Shown: positions 61,043 to 64,000 of the stretch, piece by piece
Position numbering within the stretch: position 1 is the stretch's first letter
How the letters are laid out: every line of letters begins with the position of its first letter
NCBI GenBank assembly: GCA_944323825.1
Contig: CALUTY010000008.1
Span: 1-64,000 of the forward strand
Length of the DNA stretch: 64,000 nt
Source of the DNA: an uncultured Bacteroidales bacterium
Lineage (GTDB): Bacteria > Bacteroidota > Bacteroidia > Bacteroidales > UBA932
Direction: 5' to 3'
Translations under genes and position numbers: made by a program
The notes under the pieces: generated by a model
Told to the model about the DNA's origin: nothing
The model's database searches: none
Seen by the model: only the letters and a program-made list of their open reading frames with translations

Positions 61043-61594
61043 TCATGCCTTTGTCTTGTACCTGGCGGACACCTTGCCCTTGGCTATGCCCTGAAGTCTC
61101 TTTGAAATCATCTTTTTCCTTATCGGGGCCACACGGTCCACGAAAAGGTTGCCGTCCAGATGGTCCATCTCATGCTGGATCATACGGCAGGCGAACTTGT
61201 CAAACTCCTCCACATGCTTTTCGAAGTTCTCGTCGTAGTATTCCACCTTGATCTTGGCAGGACGGCGGACATCGGCATATATGCCGGGCACGCTCAGGCA
61301 GCCTTCTGAATAGTCCCTTGTCTCAGGACTCTCTTCGAGAACCACCGGATTGATCATGGTGCGCCTGAATCCTTTCAGGTAGTCATAATTTTCCGCAACG
61401 ACATCCCCGTCCACGATGAGCACCCTGAGGGAAACCCCCACCTGAGGAGCGGCAAGCCCGCATCCGTCAGCAGACTTCAATGTCTCCTTCATGTCATTCA
61501 CAAGTCCGGTGATTCGCTCCCTGTCGGAAAGGTCAGCTTCAGCCGCAGCTTCCCTCAGGACCTCCGCACCGTATAAATAAATAGGAAGTATCAT
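61043..61594 (-). CDS. def: Peptide deformylase
   Basis: 183 residues. The three metal-site motifs are complete: GCGLAAPQVG, EGCLSVPG and QHEMDHLDG. It removes the N-formyl group from new proteins. The order ruvX, def on one strand is common in Bacteroidales. Confidence 0.98.
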   Translation of the reverse strand: MILPIYLYGAEVLREAAAEADLSDRERITGLVNDMKETLKSADGCGLAAPQVGVSLRVLIVDGDVVAENYDYLKGFRRTMINPVVLEESPETRDYSEGCLSVPGIYADVRRPAKIKVEYYDENFEKHVEEFDKFACRMIQHEMDHLDGNLFVDRVAPIRKKMISKRLQGIAKGKVSARYKTKA

Positions 61595-61686
61595 AATACA
61601 ATCAAAAAATTCCTTCTGTCATAAAAATTCCGGCATGCCGGCAGAATGTCTCTCCCGTTGTGTCACTCCGGACGGAGACACCCTGC

Positions 61687-62181
61687 TCAATGCCTTCTTT
61701 TTTTCTTCGTCACCTTATCTGACAATGAATCAGGCACAAAAGTATTAGGTGCTGCAAAATCCGTACCGCCGTTTTTCCTGTCAAGATATCCCTGCAGGAT
61801 GATGGCTGCGCTGATGCGGTCCACGGAAGACTTGTCCCGCCTTTCCTTAGCCTTCATCCCTCCGTCAATCATAGCCCTGTGAGCCAGGACGGAAGTGAAC
61901 CGCTCGTCCTCCATCTCCACCTTCACATCCGGAAAGGCCCTGCGCAGATTCTTGACAAAGGCCGACACATCAGCCGCCGCTTCTGAAGGGGTGTTGTCCA
62001 TATTCACCGGCCAGCCCACGACAAAAGCGGAGACATTTTCTTTTTCGCAATAAGTTTTGAGATATTCTATTATCTTTGCAGATTGGACTGTATCCAACGC
62101 CGACGCGAAGATCCCGAGCGGGTCGCTTACCGCGACTCCCGTCCGTTTCCTTCCATAGTCTATACCGATGATCCTGTCCAT
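61687..62181 (-). CDS. ruvX: Putative pre-16S rRNA nuclease / Holliday junction resolvase (YqgF)
   Basis: 164 residues; RNase H-like fold with IIGIDYGRKRTGVAVSDPL (catalytic Asp), FVVGWPVNMDNT, and the end motif ERFTSVLAHRAM. YqgF matures the 16S rRNA 5' end. A 27-residue C-terminal extension (RKNGGTDFAAPNTFVPD...) exceeds the E. coli protein. Its promoter at 62192-62222 leaves a leader of only a few bases, so the mRNA is almost leaderless. First gene of the ruvX-def unit, divergent from an M23 peptidase gene. Confidence 0.93.
   Translation of the reverse strand: MDRIIGIDYGRKRTGVAVSDPLGIFASALDTVQSAKIIEYLKTYCEKENVSAFVVGWPVNMDNTPSEAAADVSAFVKNLRRAFPDVKVEMEDERFTSVLAHRAMIDGGMKAKERRDKSSVDRISAAIILQGYLDRKNGGTDFAAPNTFVPDSLSDKVTKKKRRH
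62071..62078 (+). promoter_or_regulatory. Possible -7 element for the M23/dxr operon
   Basis: TATCTTTG inside the opposite-strand ruvX gene, 132 nt before the M23 start. No TTTG at 19-nt spacing, so this is tentative. Confidence 0.4.
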
Positions 62182-62191
62182 AATCAGTGTG

Positions 62192-62222
62192 CAAAGGTAA
62201 CATTAAAGTATGGCTCAGCAAA
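62192..62222 (-). promoter_or_regulatory. ruvX promoter, overlapping the divergent gene
   Basis: Minus strand: TTTG (62219-62222), a 19-nt spacer, TACCTTTG (62192-62199). The -33 box is inside the coding region of the M23 gene (start 62210), and the expected transcription start is within about 6 nt of the ruvX ATG. Confidence 0.8.
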
Positions 62223-63061
62223 AAAAAGAGAAAAAGACGACAAAATACAGGCTCTCCCTCGTGGATGACCAGACCCATGAACGGCTATGGATCATGAGAT
62301 TCACCCGCACCGGATTCCTGGTGACGGCGATATCTGCCATCGTCATATTCTCGCTGGTGATATTCGCGATTGCCGCCTTCACCCCGATCAGGACATTCAT
62401 CCCCGGCTATCCTGATGCGCACAGCAAGCGTGCAGCCATCAGGAACGCAATGAGAATAGACTCGCTGGAGAGCGTCATCAACTCATGGGAACTCTACTCC
62501 GAGAACCTGAGGCGCGTCCTGGACGGTGAGCCGACCATAAGCCTGGACAGCATCATAGGCAGCAGAAGCGGCACGGCAATGAATGCCGGCAACAGCCAGG
62601 AACCCGGCAGCCGGGATTCTGTACTGAGGGAAAATGTCATGAAAGAAGAGCAGTTCGACCTCTCCGACAGGAACCGCAGGAATCTGCCCATAGAAGGGAT
62701 GCATTTCTTCGTACCGCTCAAGGGCGTGGTTTCGCAGGGGTATGACAAGATCATCCATCCTTACATCGACATCACCGCCCCGGCCAACTCCGTGGTCATG
62801 TCCGTCCTTGACGGGACCGTCATCTTCGCAGGATGGAACGACGAGGCGGGATACACCATCCAGATTCAGCACGACAACGACATAGTATCGACCTACAAGC
62901 ACAACCAGAAGCTTCTGAAAAAGACCGGAGACAAGGTGACTGCCGGCTCCCCGATAGCCCTTGTGGGCAACACCGGCTCGCTCAGCACGGGCGACCATCT
63001 CCATTTCGAGCTCTGGTACAAGGGAGAAGCGGTCGATCCAACCAAATATATCAATTTCTGA
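62210..63061 (+). CDS. Membrane-anchored M23 peptidase
   Basis: 283 residues. A basic N-terminus (AQQKKEKKTTKYRLSL) and one membrane helix (about 36-58) anchor it in the inner membrane, followed by a short helical stalk and an M23 domain (about 168-283). Metal and catalytic residues: HPYID (Tyr where Gly is usual in HxGxD), YKHN and DHLHFELW. It is similar to MepM/NlpD-type envelope peptidases; the HPYID form suggests either an altered active site or normal function in this branch. The stop shares a base with the dxr start (TGATG), so both are translated together, a pairing common in Bacteroidales. Confidence 0.9.
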   Translation: MAQQKKEKKTTKYRLSLVDDQTHERLWIMRFTRTGFLVTAISAIVIFSLVIFAIAAFTPIRTFIPGYPDAHSKRAAIRNAMRIDSLESVINSWELYSENLRRVLDGEPTISLDSIIGSRSGTAMNAGNSQEPGSRDSVLRENVMKEEQFDLSDRNRRNLPIEGMHFFVPLKGVVSQGYDKIIHPYIDITAPANSVVMSVLDGTVIFAGWNDEAGYTIQIQHDNDIVSTYKHNQKLLKKTGDKVTAGSPIALVGNTGSLSTGDHLHFELWYKGEAVDPTKYINF

Positions 63062-64000
63062 TGGAAAAACGGCATATAGCCATACTCGGTTCTACAGGCT
63101 CCATAGGAAGGCAGGCACTGGATGTGGTGAGACAGCATCCTGACATGTTTGAAGTGGAGCTGCTGACCGCCAACAACAGCAGCAGCCTGCTCATAAGCCA
63201 GGCCATTGAATTCAATGCCAACAATGTTGTAATCTGCAACGAAGACAAATATGAGGAGGTGGCCTCGGCCCTCCAGCCGCATTATATAAAGGTATTCGCA
63301 GGGATGCAGTCAGTCTGCGACCTTGTGGGCAGCGACAACATAGACATAGTGCTCACTGCAATGGTGGGCTTCAGCGGCCTGCGGTCGACGGTGGCGGCAA
63401 TAAAGGCCGGAAAGACCGTCGCCCTTGCCAACAAGGAAACGCTCGTGGCTGCAGGAGAGGCCGTCATGGACCTTGCCGCCAGGCACCGCACAGCCATACT
63501 TCCGGTGGACTCGGAGCACTCTGCCATATTCCAGTGCCTGCACTGCTCCCCGGAAGCCGACATAGAAAAGATTCATCTCACCGCCTCCGGAGGCCCGTTC
63601 AGGACCTGGACAAAAGACATGATGGCGAGAGCCACGGCTGAGGAGGCACTCCGCCACCCGAAATGGAAGATGGGCAGCAAGATTACTGTGGACTCCGCCA
63701 CAATGATGAACAAGGGTCTGGAAATCATCGAAGCCCGGTGGCTTTTCGGCACCGACGAAAGCCGGATCAATGTGGTGGTGCATCCGGAGTCGATAATACA
63801 CTCGATGGTGGAATATGCCGACGGCACAGTCATGGCCCAGCTCGGGCAGCCAGACATGAGGGGCCCCATCCAATATGCCCTCGGATATCCGTACAGGCTC
63901 CCGTCGGAAAGCAGGAAGCTGGACTTCGCCAGCCTCGGGTCAATATCATTCCAGGCCCCGGACCCCGACCGCTTCCCGGCCATGCAACTGGCGAGGGAAG
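63061..64000 (+). CDS. dxr: 1-deoxy-D-xylulose-5-phosphate reductoisomerase (3' end cut by window)
   Basis: The first 313 codons are present and the frame is open to the window end. The NADPH fold opens HIAILGSTGSIGRQALDVV, then ALANKETLVAAGE, PVDSEHSAIFQCL, TASGGPF and MNKGLEIIEARWLFG with the substrate and metal residues (Asp/Glu in VDSEH and NKGLE). It makes MEP in the non-mevalonate isoprenoid route. About 70-80 residues are missing at the C-terminus. It overlaps the M23 gene by one base. Confidence 0.96.
   Translation, partial: MEKRHIAILGSTGSIGRQALDVVRQHPDMFEVELLTANNSSSLLISQAIEFNANNVVICNEDKYEEVASALQPHYIKVFAGMQSVCDLVGSDNIDIVLTAMVGFSGLRSTVAAIKAGKTVALANKETLVAAGEAVMDLAARHRTAILPVDSEHSAIFQCLHCSPEADIEKIHLTASGGPFRTWTKDMMARATAEEALRHPKWKMGSKITVDSATMMNKGLEIIEARWLFGTDESRINVVVHPESIIHSMVEYADGTVMAQLGQPDMRGPIQYALGYPYRLPSESRKLDFASLGSISFQAPDPDRFPAMQLARE

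Overview
The window comes from a Bacteroidota genome, almost certainly order Bacteroidales. The evidence is the recurring promoter form TTTG-N19-TAnnTTTG, the near absence of Shine-Dalgarno sequences except one very strong one before rpsU, many SxxC-type lipoproteins, BACON, fimbrillin-like and HU-CCDC81 domains, a TonB-dependent receptor with a carboxypeptidase-regulatory-like N-terminus, DUF1343/NamZ, and a lipoprotein RND adaptor. I cannot place it below order. All functions are read from protein motifs; no database search was run.

Layout. 1-2537 is visibly AT-richer and looks like the end of an integrated element: two lipoproteins, a YafQ-type toxin-antitoxin pair, and a displaced 3' half of a tRNA-Gly gene marking the junction. 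2.9-8.7 kb holds an ORC-like ATPase coupled to a sirtuin, rpsU with its unusual ribosome binding site, and a giant AsmA protein. 8.7-14.0 kb is a surface locus: a membrane-spanning TPR/AraC regulator followed by a BACON/EF-hand/LRR lipoprotein and a fimbrillin-like lipoprotein. 14.2-16.9 kb has tryptophanase, prmA and tRNA-Leu. Next to the tRNA lies a two-gene cassette encoding a phage-polyvalent-type ADP-ribosyltransferase and a NADAR protein, the best candidate here for an undescribed toxin-antitoxin system. 18.2-25.1 kb has an AraC regulator, a Ca2+ P-type ATPase, class I fumarase and prfB, the last behind a duplicated promoter. 25.1-33.4 kb has an esterase and an AraC-controlled tripartite RND efflux operon. 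33.6-38.7 kb has murI and a TonB receptor/beta-helix lipoprotein pair.

38.9-47.1 kb is a peptidoglycan recycling neighbourhood: NamZ exo-muramidase, a serpin, an AmpG-type permease, a SpoIID protein fused to a GalT/HIT-like nucleotidyltransferase without a signal peptide, and a glycosyltransferase. 47.1-48.9 kb carries two copies of a ~220-bp dispersed element with terminal inverted repeats and several internal hairpins whose bases co-vary between copies. 47.4-53.9 kb has NUDIX, membrane protein, split ThrE exporter, AspT-type transporter, acyl-ACP thioesterase and an HU-like membrane protein. 54.0-64.0 kb is housekeeping: tRNA-Asn, TrkH/TrkA, ThiE with an overlapping HAD phosphatase, two M23 peptidases, phosphomannomutase, def, ruvX and the start of dxr.

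The genes fall into short operons with small gaps or ATGA overlaps. I saw no CRISPR array, rRNA, complete insertion sequence or replication origin.
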